The notes: generated by a model not told the origin, from the sequence alone. Counted from the stretch's first letter, positions 21,599-34,714 are shown. The stretch: 64,000 bases of DNA from Stomorhina lunata (GCA_933228675.1 OW121741.1:115256694-115320693); one strand, 5' to 3'. Program-made: numbers and translations.

Positions 21599-23330
21599 AT
21601 AACTAAATAGCTTTTAGAGGGCTTCGCAAAATAAATATTGTTTGAACCACAAGTTAAATATTCCTAAAAAATGGAACTTTGCACAAACATTTATTTTGAC
21701 CCCGGTAACGCAAGGGTTAAACATTTTGCCAATTCTGGCAAAACTATATCCGATGATTTTACATGGTGTTACGCATACTCAATACGAGTAAATATAGTTT
21801 TGCTAAAAATGTTATTTTTGTTAAATTTTTTCTAAAATTTCTGAAAAAAAATCTTCATTTACCGAAATTCTTTGATTTTAAGTCTCAGGTACGGAAGTAC
21901 GTAATACGGTATCGACCCAATGTTTTTTTGTTTTTTTTTTGCATTATTATACCAAATGCATTCGTAACAAATCAGTGGGGTTCAAATTGCAAATTTTTAA
22001 AAATCTTTTAACAAATTGTTTAAAAACACAAAAATGTCATTGGCAAATCATATGGAAAATATCTAAATTTTGCGTCATCAAGGCTAACAGGAAGATAAGA
22101 ACCAATTTTTACAAAATTCTATATTTTACCAGTAAGTTAGAAGATAAGTAAAAAAAGAAATATAATACCAGAAACAATTTTAAATCTAGCATTTTTTTGG
22201 GGTAAATTTGTCTTTGTAAGTCGTCCAAAACATGAAGTTCGCTGGAAAAAACTCTATAACTCTAAAACCGTTTAAGCGATTTAAAAGACATGTACTTCAA
22301 AAGAAAGCTTGTTAAGTCTATATTACAAATCATTGCTTACCTTTAAATAAAAATAATAAGCAATAGCTTTAATCTGCCAAAACCCGAAAAAAGGCCCGTT
22401 GTGCCCTTGTAAACGCATTTTTCAACTTTGGGGCATGAGCGTTCGTGTTAAATTTGTCCGATTTGTCTCAAATTTTCAGGGTTTAAATTTCTCACCAAAT
22501 GACACAATAATCTGACCAGCATTCCTCGCAATTGAAATAAATAATTTTTTCATACAAAAGGAGCCTAATTTACACTACACAGGGCAACAGCAAAAATATG
22601 CTCGAGTAACCACTATATACATTTGATGTATCATGGCTACCTTAGTACAAAAATGGTAAAATTTTTAAATTCTATGGATAGGTTTTTTTTTTAAATTTTT
22701 TTTTGTAAAATTGCAATTTTTTAGACACTTTTTCACATAATTAATGATAACTCAGAAACTAATAATCGGATGTTATTCAAATAAAATCAAAAAAATTAAG
22801 ATTTACATAGCCTTTGATTCATCTATATATCGCGTTTCAATCGGATCAATAGTATCAGAGTTATAATAAAAAATTTAAGAAAAAATATATTTTTTACATA
22901 AAAATGGCAAAAATTTTTGTTTTAAAAAAATCATGAAAAATAGGAAACGGCAAAAAATGTTCAGATTCATTATTCTGTCGCAAAGCTCTAAATAATAGCA
23001 ACAAAACGAGATATCAACCATAAAAATCGATTGATTATTTCCGAATTTATTCAAAATTAAGTGAATTCACTCATTTTCACAAAATTTTATATTTTTGCTT
23101 GATATACGTATACAGGGTTTTTCAAATGTGTGAAAAAAATAGATTTTAGAATTTCAAGGAGTGCCGGTCGGATTATTGTGAGATTTGGTGAGGAACTTTC
23201 ACCCACAAAATTTTAGCCAAATTGAACAACCCTAACACGTGTCGCCTAGGTCCTAAAGCTGACAAATCAAGTTTATATCGGAAAGATTTTATAATTTTTA
23301 AGTTTTTGCAAAATTAACGCTATTTTCCCC
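21599..23330. other. Long stretch with no supported gene
   Basis: AT-rich with scattered phrases such as TATAACTCTAAAACCGTTTAAG, cut here into TATAACTCTAAAACC and GTTTAAGCG. The open frames at 21763-22151 overlap in different phases, have no domain signature, and are rich in Lys, Asn and Phe, as expected of AT-rich noise. Confidence 0.5.
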
Positions 23331-23334
23331 CTTT

Positions 23335-23640
23335 TGCAAAAAAGTGGATCCTGGTCCTTTCAAATATGGACCAATTTCATCAAATTCGGTACAGATTTCA
23401 TTTTAACAGAATATTATTTTAATAAACTTAAATTGTTGGCTATAAGAGACCAAAATCTCAATTCCGGAAAGGCAGCCTTATGAAAGGTACCTGAAATAAT
23501 AAAGCGATTTGGACCAGTTATAGTTTTAATACAGCAAACAGGCCCAACAATATTATGTGTATTTCCGTACGATAACAAAATTGCCCAAATCAGTACAAAG
23601 TTATCCAAACCTACCCAATTGTGACCATTACGCTGTTTTG
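23335..23640. repeat. Diverged fragment of interspersed repeat family R
   Basis: Phrases shared with the long copies at 32.4 and 44.5 kb appear in the same order: 'TCAAATATGGACCAATTTCA', then 'CCAAAATCTCAATTCCGGAA', then 'GGTACCTGAAATAATAAAGC' and 'GATTTGGACCAG'. The copy is heavily diverged and I cannot fix its ends. Confidence 0.5.
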
Positions 23641-24775
23641 ATTTGAGTCTTTACTGAATTGTAGGAGTAGTTTGGGGTAAGTTATATTGTTTGGAGAGTA
23701 ACCCTATTCTCACTTGTCCGAACTTAACCAGAAACGAACTTAACCAGAAACTAAAGACCTATTTATTTTAACATATTGATAAATGTAAAATGTTTTCCGT
23801 CGCCACTCTTTAATACCTATTTCTTAGCTTGACTTTGTTTTATTTAAAAAATATTTTTTCTGCCTTTTCTATAAGTTATTTAAATTTTCCTTTTGATGTA
23901 TGATTGCATGGATGTTGTTCGCAAGTATATCCAAGGAATATGTGAATTTATCATAAGGTACAATGTACCTTAGGAATGTTTGTAGGTGCCTTTTATATTG
24001 TAGACATAATAAGTACTATTATAAAGAAATTTATTTTTTTTTTCTTTATTTTTCAACTCTAAGGTCTGTATTTTTCTTTATGCTACTCAAATTGTTAAGG
24101 TATATTAAGTTTAAGATAGCAGGTAGAATACGTGGAAGATGTGGTGATGACACCAGAGTTAAGCAAATCAGATTGAAATTAGAGGTTTAGGAATTTCAAA
24201 TTGGATAAAAAGATGAAAATTCTTGTAAGACAGGGTAAGAGTACTTGGAATTCTAAAATTCAAGGATTTAAAATCTTTCTAGTTTTGCTTAATACATAAT
24301 TAAACTAAGTTTCGTTTTATGTCATTTGTTGTCAAGTGTTTGTCTTTTTTCCTATAAATTTTCTTCTTCTAGATGCAGTTTTAAATATCTTTTTTTTTAG
24401 CTGGAAGGTATTTAATGTAATGTACATACATAAAACATACTTTTATATATTTAAATGCAAGATTTCATAGAAAATATTATGATGATCATAATGAAGATGA
24501 TGTACGAGTAGATGGAAGACTCAATTGTTTTAACAGCTGCTTTTAAAAATAATAATAAATTCAGGTATCACTTCAATTTGTCTAATTGGATGAGCATACA
24601 TGAATTCATTTAATGTACATGAAATTTAAGGTAAAGATTGCAAGAAAACATAACGAAGCAAATTTAAAATATGATATTAAAAAAGTGAAGTTAAAGTAAG
24701 AAAACTACTTAAGCAGGAGTTTACAAAAAAAAAATTGGGAAATTCAATAACGATAATTTTTTTTAATGAAGACTT
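23641..24775. other. No supported gene
   Basis: AT-rich unique sequence. The 75-codon frame at 23963-24190 has no recognisable motif, and its Phe/Tyr/Arg-rich composition follows the base composition. Confidence 0.5.
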
Positions 24776-24779
24776 AATA

Positions 24780-27700
24780 TGGCTTAAAATTTTTTCCCAT
24801 TAAAAATTTTATATTGAAAATTTGTTTATGAAAGTTAATAGAACAATTTTTTTTTAAGATAAGATATAAAATGTAAGACAAACCTATAAAAAATTATCAA
24901 ATCTTTTTATAAAAAAATTTGACTAAATTTTATAAAAATTTTTTACATATAGAAAAAATTTTACATATAAAATTTCATCATAATTTAACTTTAACGAATT
25001 GACAAAAATTTTACAATGAAAAAACGATCATTATTTTTCTATGAAAAAATCTTATCAAAATTTTTCTATAAAAAAACTATTATCAAAATTTTTATGTAAA
25101 AAATTAAATAAAAATTTTTCTATAATATGAAACAATTTTATCAATGTTTTTTTTTAATTTTATCAAAGTTTTTTTATAAAAAAAATAATCAAAATTTTTC
25201 TACGTATAAATTTGATCAAAAATTTTTTTTTTAATTTCATCAAAATAGTTCTGTAAAAGATTTGTTGAAAATTTTCTATGAAAATATTTGATCAAAAATT
25301 TTCTATGAAAATTTTTCTTTTAAAAAATTTTGTAAAACATTTTCTTTTGCAAATTTTTATCAAAATTTTTCTATTGCAAATTTTTATCAAAATTTTTCTA
25401 TAAAAAAGTTTGATCAAAATTTGTCTACAAAAGTATTTGATCAAAATTTTTCTATACAAAATTTTTAACAAAATTTGTTCAAAATTTTTTTAAGAAACAA
25501 TTTGATCGAAATTTTTCTATTAAGAAGTTTGATTTAATTTTTTCTTTAAAAAAAAATTCACTAAAACTTTACTATGAAAAATAAATTATCAAAATTTTTC
25601 TATGAAAATTTTTTTCTATAAAAAGCTTTGATCAACATTTTTCTGTAAAAAACTTTAATCAAACTTATTCTATGAAAATCTTTTATCAACATCTTTCTTC
25701 AAAAAAATTTATCAACATTTTTGTTCAAAAAAATTTATCAACATTTTTTTTAGAAAAAAACTTTGTTGAAAATTTTTCTATAAAAAAATTTTATGAAAAT
25801 TTTTCTATAAAAAAACTTGATCAAAGTTTTTCTATGAAAAAAATTGATCAACATTTTTCTACGAAAAAATGACTCCAAAATTTTTCTATGAAAAAATTTA
25901 TCAAAATTTTTCTACGAATAAATTTGATAAACATTTTTCTATTGAACAATTTGATTCAAAAATTTGATCAAAATTTTTCTACGAAAAAATTACTCCAAAA
26001 TTTTTCTATGAAAAAATTTATCAAAATTTTTCTATGAAAAAATTTATCAAAATTTTTCTACGAATAAATTTGATAAACATTTTTCTATTGAACAATTTGA
26101 TTCAAATTTTTTAACGGAAAAATTTGATCAGCAATTTTTCTACGAAAAATTTTATCAAAATTTTTCTATGAAAAAATTTAATCAAATTTTTTCTATGAAA
26201 AATTTTGATCATATTTTTCTGTGAAAAATTTTGATCATATTTTTCTGTGAAAAAATTTTATCAAAATTTTTCTATGAAACAATTTGATCAAATTTTTTTT
26301 GTAAAAAAATTTGACTAAAATTTTTAAATGAAAAAAATTTATCAAAATTTTTCTGTAAAATAATTTGATCAAACTTTTTCTATAAAAAAAATTTGATCAA
26401 AAAAAATTTTTTTCTATAAAAATAATTGGTCTACATGTTTCTATAAATAAAATTTATTATAAAAAAGTTTGATAAAAAAAAAACATTGAAAAATTTTGAT
26501 CAAAGTTTTTCTATGAAAAAATCAAATCGAATCGAAATTCCTATAAAAATATGAAAAATTGATAAAGAATTTTATATTAAGAAATTTAGTAACTTTTAAA
26601 ATTTTGTTAAAAATTCTATGAAAATGTTTGAATTCAATGAAAAAATCTATGGAAAGCATCAAACTTATAACATCAGAATTTGATACAAATTTTTCTATGA
26701 AAAAATTTGATAAACATTTTTGTATGAAAAAATTTTATCAACATTTTTCTACAAAAAAATTTTATCAAATTTTTTTATTTAATCACACATTTTCTATAAA
26801 AAAATTTTTCAATAAAAAAAAAATGATCAAATTTTTTCTATAAATTTTTTTTTTTGAAAAAATTTGATCAAAATTTTCATTGAAAAAATTTGATCAAAAT
26901 TTTCATTGAAAAAATTTGATCAAAATTTTTCTATCAAAAAATCAAATCGAATCAAAATTCCTATAGAAAAAATTATGAAAAATTTATGAAGAATTTACCA
27001 TGAAACAATTTAGAAACTTTTAAAATTTTCTATGAAAATGTTTGATCAATGAAAAAACCTATGAAAAAACTTGATCAAAATTTGTCTGCCAAAAATGTTA
27101 TTGATGTTTTCTGTGAAAAATGTTAATCAAAATTTTTCTTTGAAAAAATTTGATAAAAATATTTCTTTAAAAACATTTAATCAAAAATTTTCTATGAAAA
27201 AATTTAATCAAAATTTTTCTATGAAAAAAATTTTATAAAAATTTTTCTATCAAAAAATTTGATTTGATATGGAAAACTTTCATCAATATTTTTCTGTGAA
27301 AAACATGTATCAAAATTTTTCTATAAAACAATTTAATCAAAGTTTTTCTATAAAAAAATTTATTCAAAATTTTTTTTTCAATAAAAAAAATTGATCAAAA
27401 TTTTTCTATAAAAGAATTTTTTTTAAATTTTTGATAGAAATTTTTCTATGAAAAAAACAAATCGAATCGAAATTTCTATAAAAAAAAAAAATTATGAAAA
27501 ATTAATTTTGAAAAAATTGATTAAGAATTTTCTTTGAAAAAATTTTTTAACTTTTAAAATTTTGTTTAAAATTTTAAAAAAATGTTTGATCAATGAAAAA
27601 TTCTATGAAAAAACTTGATCAACATTTGTTTATCGATTTGATTAAAACTTTTCATACAAAAGTTTGTGAAAATTATTCTAGTTATAAAAAATATCATAAA

Positions 27701-27838
27701 AACTTTTCTATATATAAAAAAAAACAAACATTTTGATATGAAAAATTTGCTCTTAAATGTTTTCTACGTATAAATTTTATAAAAATTTTTCTATTAAAAA
27801 ATTTAATTAAATTTATTTTAAAGTTTTATATATGTATT
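24780..27838. repeat. AT-rich array III, degenerate 27-29 bp unit
   Basis: About 100 degenerate units with core GATCAAAATTTTTCTATGAA followed by AAAATTT. The first ~500 bp (to about 25250) are very decayed. 25300-27400 is the best-defined part. A larger block beginning AAAAAATCAAATCGAATCGA recurs at about 26516, 26937 and 27454, spacing about 420-520 bp. This shows that multi-unit segments were duplicated. Short open frames here (25672-25872, 26628-26843) are repeat translation, not genes. It ends at the foldback arm at 27.85 kb. Confidence 0.88.
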
Positions 27839-27849
27839 TTACGCTAGGA

Positions 27850-27990
27850 TTGGCGTAGCAACCTTTCCTCGACGCGTCTTCATGATTGGTTATGTCAACC
27901 TCATCAGGAGACATATCTAACTTTATTTATATCTAACTTTAAAAACAAACTAAATACGAATTATATTGTAAATTCAAAATACAAAAATAA
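27850..27990 (-). mobile_element. Single arm of the foldback family
   Basis: On the minus strand this reads CTGATGAGGTTGACATAACC, then AATCATGAAGACGCGTCGAGG shortened here to GACGCGTCGAGG, then AAAGGTTGCTACGCCAA. It matches the landmarks of the complete copy at 20.6-21.1 kb (CCTAACCAACCATC, CGCGCCGAGGAA). The second arm is missing. It carries the canonical hammerhead box CTGATGA (plus 27901-27907), but the GAAA position reads GAAG (27878-27881). It abuts array III on its left. Confidence 0.65.
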
Positions 27991-30290
27991 AGCAATAGAA
28001 TTAAAAACACACAATATTTTACAGTTTTATTTTTGCTATGCTAATAATTCTATAAAAAGGTACGTCTGTATATAAAAAAACACTCAATAATATATCACCG
28101 GTAAAGCCCGTCTGTCAAAAGCTCCAACATTATGACCAGATATAACTAGATCAATTTTTAAGAACTTTAGAAGTTTTTTTTATTCCTAGAAATATATTTT
28201 CTCATTACAGTTACATTTTATCGAGATAAAGTAAATTTGTGTAATTTGCGGCTATAGATCTAATATGGGTTGAATCTAAACCGAAATTAAAAGTTCGCAT
28301 ATCGATTTGTATTTACAAATAAGTTATCTGTGCAAAGCTTTAGCAAATGACTTTGCATAAACTTTAGATTTACAAGTGTTTTCGTGATTTCTGGGGTATT
28401 GAAAAGACATGATAATATCTTAGTAGTATTACCCATACAACATAATTAAAATCGGTTTATTTCAAAGTGTGTGTCATACTAATACTTTCCTTTAGGTTCA
28501 AAAGTTCAAAGTTATTTATAACTTTAATTTTACCAACTTAAGGTAATCTTATAATATCTCATCAATTTATAAACCTTTTATTTTTTATTTACTTTTTAGT
28601 ATTTCTTTATTATTATTTCAAAGTTCTTTTTATTACAATTTTTTTATTACCACTTTATTTAACTTTCCTAAGTTTATTGTTTAATCTAAAACTCTCTACT
28701 AAGAACATTGATTTCATTATGGAAATTCATAAATCTTTTTTTTTGCATTTGCATAGGAAAAAAACTTCAAGCTAATAACTAATGCGCCAAAGGCTATCAT
28801 TTGTGGGCAGATAAAGGGTGATTTTTTAAGAAGATGAAATAAAAATTTTAAACTCAAAAATTATGATGGTAGATGCTAGATATAATAGGAAAGACTTTTT
28901 ATAGAAAAGGAATATTGCCTGTATAATCAAAAATGAAGTTTTACCGGAATCGTTTTTTAGTTGATCCTAGCTCCCATTATGTAAGGAAGCCACTTTTAAG
29001 AATGCCATTAGCGCTAGAAAATCAGAAGATAATGGCAGTTATATGTTAGAACTTAGAACATATTTTGTAAAAATATAAAACAAAATTTTAGGAAAAATCT
29101 GCTTATTTCTTCGTTTTACTATTTTCGAAATTTTAGATTGATTTATGATACAAATGAATATATTATCACGGATTCGTATATTAGACAGTTTACATTATTA
29201 TAAAAGTATAATCAAATTTTAATATTGTAAAGGGGCTTTATAATATTTTCGTTTGAAGATGGAGAATTGTTTCTGTTCTAACGACTTAAAAATTTTAATA
29301 TTGCCAAAAAATTTTAAATAGAAAAAAATTACCCTTTATTTCTATATAATTGTAGACATTTATTTGCCAAAGAATCCGCCTTTTGGTTCCCTAAAACTAT
29401 TATGGTTTGAGCTTTATCTATGTTTTATCAAAGCTATTTTTTTTCAACAATTTTCTTGCATTACTTTCTGTTTTTGCCCATAGTTCTAGTAGTTTTTCAA
29501 ATTTATTTTTTTTGCTTTCCCAACTCATAATTTTGCAGCTTAATCAAAGAAGTTGTGAAACTACTCGTACTTTATTGAAATTAAAAACCAGCACATTTAA
29601 CCATGATCTAATTTTGCAGCCGTTTTTTTTTCTATTTTTTTGTCCATCTAAAGAAAAACCACGTTTTAGAAAACTTCAATAACAAGAACTTTTTTTGTGA
29701 TACAAAGTATAAAAAGAAAAATGAAAAGAATAAAGGAAATGGAGAAAAAATTGTATAAAATAAATGAAACAGTTTTAAAGGCGACTTTTCTTTAATTCAA
29801 CAAAAAAAAAAAACAAAAGGTAACAAATACAAGACATGATACAGAGCAAAAGTCAAACCAGAATAAAACAAACTCAAACTGGCAACACAGATACAGAAAC
29901 AGATACAAGCACGTGAAAGAGGTAATAAAGAAAACATTCAGAGAAAAATAAACGTTATTTTCAATTTAAACCAAGAAATAAAACATTAAAAACGGGTTAA
30001 AAACTCAGAGACGACAGATATTAAAAATTAAACTGAAAAGAAGGAGAATAAAAAAACACACGCAAACACGACAATGATATTACAAAGAAACTGAATAAAC
30101 CATAAGAAGACAAAAAGAGAACAAAAAACTAAAAGAAAAAGAAAACAATAAAAAAAGATTGAAAGAAGATACCAAGTCAAATAGACAGCAGCAGCTAAGG
30201 CAACCATCACAAGAATCTGTCTAGAAACGAGTTAACTCTACAACATAAAAATCTCTTACCTGTATTAGTTCGACACATCTAAATGTTTGA
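27991..30290. other. Long stretch with no supported gene
   Basis: Unique AT-rich sequence. 28235-28450 has weak similarity of wording to repeat family R (AATCTAAACCGAAATT, TTTACAAGTGTTTTCGTGAT). 29690-30230 is A-rich with AAAAC/AGAAA simple sequence. Open frames at 29407-29682 and 30028-30210(-) are low complexity and unassignable. Confidence 0.5.
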
Positions 30291-32060
30291 TTCCTATTTT
30301 GTTCGAAATGGGTGTGTGTGTGTATTGGTATTTCTTTTCAAACATACATGATAGTTTGAATAAATGAGTCGAACAAATGAAATAAAATGAAGTATGCTAG
30401 ACTTGCGCAGTGGGAGATTTGTTGAAACTGATATAATAAAACAGTTTTTTGTTTGAAATTTAGGTACCACCTAAACTTTTATAGATCCATGATAGTTAAT
30501 TTTGGGGTTTTTTTATAAAGAAATGAAAAATTTTAGACAATAAATCTTAAAAAAATAAAAGAAATTATCTTTTTTGGGTCAAAGTTAAGTTTGGGGTATT
30601 TATTAATTAAACTTAGTTTTCCCCCATTTTTTTTTTATGTTGGATATAAAGACTAAATTAGAAGAGATTTCTTAAGCTCCCAAAAAGAAGGAGTTACTAA
30701 AAATTGGGTAATTATTTAATTAATGCAAATCATGAAAAGTTGCAGGTTGGGTTCAAAAATTAATATCGAAAAAGATTTATAAAGTTTTCAGAGTCTTTAT
30801 TATATGTATATATCTGTGGAAGAATAGCTTAAGTCGAAAACTGAAATTTCGAGATATCATCAATTTTATATAATTTTTCTTCTGCTTGATTTCTGCGAAT
30901 AATTTATGATTTTATATATTGGTAACATGTTTATTAGAGAAGAAGGATGAATGTTTAAAAGTATTGTTAAATTCAGGAGATTTTACGTTTTTTCTACTTA
31001 AGCTCTTTTTCGAAACTGAAATTTACATTGAACTCGACCTTATGTAGCTTTAAGCGGTTCTGTTTAAATAAAAAATACTTATTGTGTAGTTTTATGTAAA
31101 CATAAGTTGTTTGAAAATAATGACATTTTTTCAAGGACAACATTTATACATCTTAAGTAAAGTTAAGCGAAATCGTTATATGATAAAAGAAAAATCTGAA
31201 AATTTACAAAAATATGTGTACATAAGTTGTTTTGATCAATGCATTATTGATTTAAAAAACTTAAGCTGAAAAGTAAAAGTACACAACATTGATAAAAAAT
31301 CGAATTCTTTAAAACGCCTTTGCTTCTGTAATGCAATAAACGCCTTAACTCAATTCTCTCTTATTTCGACTTAAGCCACTCTTCCATACTGCCACAGATA
31401 TATATATACACTAATCAGACCTTAAGCAATACCGATCGAATCAGAGTCACTTCTTAATTCAATAAACCAATGTTCGACCATTAAAACTTGTAACTTAAGT
31501 AAAGTTTTAGAGATAATTTAAATAAATTTGACCCAGACAGTTGTTTTTGTCACATAGCACCGAGTTCCCGGAATATTAGATGTCATTGTACAACAACAAT
31601 ATATAACAATGTATGAATATAAATAACTGAACAAAATTTCATATTTTGTTCATATTTGACCACTACCTCTACTCTCAAAAGTCAAATACTTCCATGAAAT
31701 TTACAAAAAGACTCATAAATTAAATTATGAGTATAGTTTGCTAAGACTTTGCATAATTTGTATTTTTGTATAAAAATTAATTTCGTGACAATCGGTCCAC
31801 AACTTTACCTTGCACACTTATTCGATCGAAGTAGTCTAAATATCTTAAATACTCAAAAATCCCGACAAAATATGTGCATAATCACATTATTTCACACAGA
31901 TGCGATACGACAGGTCCAATTTTGTTAAAAAATATTACAGTGGACTAGGAGTGAAATTGCCATTAAGACGTTCTAGCACAAGAATTTTGTCTGATCAACG
32001 GTTTTGGATTTATATCGTAATTTAGAAAAATATTTTTTTTTAAATCGAAAAAACAAAATT
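30291..32060. other. No supported gene
   Basis: A short GT microsatellite is at about 30310-30324. 31660-31990 shows loose family R wording (ATCGGTCCACAACTTT, TCACATTATTTCACA) but is too diverged to bound. The rest is unique AT-rich DNA. Confidence 0.5.
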
Positions 32061-32063
32061 TAA

Positions 32064-32210
32064 TTATTTTTATGTGCTGTTTATATAACACAATCAGCTG
32101 ACGGTTGAGAAAAATTTACATGTATTTTGTTTTTGTTACAATAACAAAACACATGCAAATTTCACACAATCATCAACTGATTGTGTTCTATAAACAGCAC
32201 ATTAAAAATT
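32064..32210. mobile_element. 147 bp near-perfect palindromic MITE, copy 1
   Basis: Left arm words TATGTGCTGTTTATATAACA, CAATCAGCTGA, ATTTACATGTATTTTGT and TTTGTTAC pair with right arm words GTAACA/ATAACAAAACACATGCAAAT, TCAACTGATTG and TGTTCTATAAACAGCACATT. The arms are about 70 bp each with the centre near 32137. No ORF. A second, diverged copy is at 37.28 kb, which supports a mobile family. Confidence 0.8.
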
Positions 32211-32385
32211 CATAGAAAATCGAAAAATCTTACGATCGTATTTGAAAATCGTAAAATTTTGAACATTCCAAATAATATAAGCCTTACATTATGTTTAGTC
32301 TATCGATTAGAAGGGATTTGATTAGGAATAATGAGAAAATACTTAATTTTAGTAAAAATTTATCATTAAAAGACTATTATTTAAA

Positions 32386-33290
32386 ACAAGTAAGAAAATG
32401 CTATAGTCGGTCAAGCCCGACCATACGTTACCCTTCACCACTTACGTCAAAGGTGTTCTTTTTTGTGTATAAAGACAAATATTTGCTAAATTTTGTTATC
32501 ATACAAACATTTTCCCAAGACTTGTATATTTATCTGTTTTCTTGATTTGGTCTTATATGAGGGCAAGGGTCAAATGTGGACCGATTATCTGGAAATTTGA
32601 CAAATTGATTACAGTTCTTTGAGAAATTATGTATGCAAAAAATAAACTTTAAATTGTCATTATCTTCAGATTTACGAGCGTTTTAGTTATTTTTGTCTCA
32701 TTTAGTGCGTTTTGACAGAAACGTTTGTATGGGAGCTATGGTCAAATGTGGACCGATTTCAACTTCATTTATTACAGTAATTTTGTTTTACTTAAGCAGT
32801 ATTTGTTTTAAGTTTAAAAAAAAAAATATTGATATATGTGGCCAAAATATCAATTCCAGGAAGTGGAACCTATGGCAGGTGCCATAAATAATGGACCAAT
32901 TTTGACGAATTTCAATAGCCATGGTTCCACTATCAAAAAAAATGATCTGTGCCAAATTTCATCAAATTATCTTTAGAATTGCGAACTGTACTTTGATTAC
33001 ATGATTTATATGGTTATATGTACTTTGATTACAGCCAGACCAGAAATTCGTCTGATCAACGGACTCACTTCCCGGAATTGAGATTTTGGCTGATTTAGTG
33101 ATGTTTATAAGAAAAACTGCTTATATGAACAAAAAAATTGCTCGAAATTTTGTTGAAATCGGTCTATATCTGACTAAAGTTCCAATGTAAGATCTTCTAA
33201 CCAAATAAGTCGAAATTCACAAAAACTCTTCTACATATACATCCTAGTTCCCATATGACCCCTAATGATGGAAACGGCTTAAATACAAAA
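32386..33290. repeat. Interspersed repeat family R, long copy A
   Basis: It starts AGTAAGAAAATGCTATAGTC and GGTCAAGCCCGACCATACG, then GGTGTTCTTTTTTGTG, ATGGGAGCTATGGTCAAATG, GGACCGATTT, CAATTCCAGGAAGTGGAACC and ACCATAAATAATGGACC-type words, ending around CCAGACCAGAAATTCG and beyond. It aligns end to end for about 650-700 bp with the copy at 44.5 kb. The two open frames inside (32291-32545, 32693-32887) are by-products. I do not assign a class, and no transposase is visible. Confidence 0.8.
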
Positions 33291-33299
33291 CAAAATATT

Positions 33300-33545
33300 T
33301 TCATATTTTCAAATAAAGATAAGATAAAACTGTAAAATTTTGTGTGTTCTGTTCAGATGATAATCTTCGCTTTATGTTGATATTTGTTGGACACAATAAT
33401 TCCTATTTATTCTGTCATGCAAATAAAATATAATGTGTGGTTTTTGCTCTGTACAGAATTAGGGATAATCCCCCTGAAGAGATGGCCTAACCAACCATCA
33501 AAACGCATCAAGGAAAGGTTTCCCCACCAACATTTTTTTTGGTTT
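33300..33545 (+). mobile_element. Single arm of the foldback family, second solo arm
   Basis: CAGAATTAGGGATAATCCCC, CTGAAGAGATGGCCTAACC, AACCATCAAAACGCATC, AAGGAAAGGTTTCCCCACC and CAACATTTTTTTTGG match the right arm of the 20.6-21.1 kb copy in order. The mirror arm is not present upstream. There, 33340-33440 holds only loosely matching sequence (GATAATCTTCGCTTTATG resembles the inner arm). Confidence 0.75.
33474..33504 (+). other. Hammerhead-ribozyme-like core in solo foldback arm
   Basis: CTGAAGA (33474-33480) is followed by a perfect 5 bp stem GATGG (33481-33485) / CCATC (33495-33499) with a CCTAACCAA loop. The stem includes the G-C closing pair expected for hammerhead stem II. The next four bases are AAAA, not GAAA. 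A stem GGG/CCC lies just upstream (33462-33464 with 33471-33473), but the expected cleavage triplet and stem III are not seen. Probably a decayed copy if it was ever a ribozyme. Confidence 0.3.
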
Positions 33546-34710
33546 TATCAAAAAGTTATTTAATACAATAATAAATAATTGTAATAATCTGGGATCTTAG
33601 TGCAATACACTACAGTAAAACTTTTTGAATATTTTTACTCCAACTATTTTATACTTATTTAATCATAGATAAGATAAGGGAAATAAGGTTTATTTTGCTT
33701 GGAATTAAATCTTTGATTTTCGAAAATAAAAAAATTGTATTTAAGCCGTTTCCATTAAAGGGGGTTATATGGGAGCTAGAGTCAAATGTAAACCGATTTT
33801 CTCGAAATTTTGCAATTTAATTTGTGCAACAAATACAGATTAAATTAATGATAATTTTATGTTTATTTATACATATATGAGCATTTCTGTGATTTTTTAG
33901 TGACTTTAGATTGACTGTTAGAGGCTCGTCAATAAATGGTCTCAGGAAGTTTTTCCCAAACCTATAGGTAAGTCTCAGACAAAATATATATTTATATGCT
34001 TTATATACATCTGCTCAAACTGATTGCAATCTTTCTACAATACGGTTGTAAAGGATATAAATATAGAGGTGATTAAATGTAGACGTTCGCACTAAAAGGT
34101 AACAATTTCATTTTAAATCATTTTCTCTACAAATTGTAAAAAAGGTCATATTCCCTTTGTGGGAATAATGGTCTAAGTTATCTATTTAATAATTCGCATA
34201 TCTAACAGCCAGAATTTTAAAAAGTAAAAAGTTTTGATGCGATCAATTTGAAAAGCTACCTTTTGAAACGATCCAAATGAAAAATGTTTAATTTTTTTTG
34301 TATAAAAATCTTATAAGAAATATTTTTTTTGATATGTGAAAAAAAAAAGAAATAGTTCACGAAAAACCAACAAAAGTCAATACTAATTAACTTAAAAATA
34401 TATCGTCAACTGTATAAATGTAATAAGTAAAAATTTTTGGTAAAAACTAAACACAAAATTTATAAAAATTGTTATGTTTTTATAAAAATTGTTTGGGATT
34501 TTTTGCGGTTTTATTTAATGTAAAAACAGAGATCAGATTTAAGAGTAAAACTGCATCAGTAAATCAATTAAAAAAGAAAAGAATTGTTACGTTTTGGTGT
34601 GAACGTCTACAAATGTAACACAAAAAGTTTAATTTTTTAAGCTAGTGTAATTATAAACATATAAAATATGTTTGTTTTAAAAAATGCCGATATCGGAGTT
34701 GATTTTTAAT
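33546..34710. other. No supported gene; scattered family R wording
   Basis: 33720-33960 again contains GTTATATGGGAGCTAGAGTC and AAATGTAAACCGATTTTC, a diverged piece of repeat family R. The rest is AT-rich unique sequence without a supported ORF or RNA. Confidence 0.5.
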
Positions 34711-34714
34711 CAGG

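Noticed and set aside
21763..22151. Two overlapping open frames of 82 and 70 codons
   Set aside because: Lys/Asn/Phe-rich, in conflicting phases, with no motif; expected in such AT-rich DNA.
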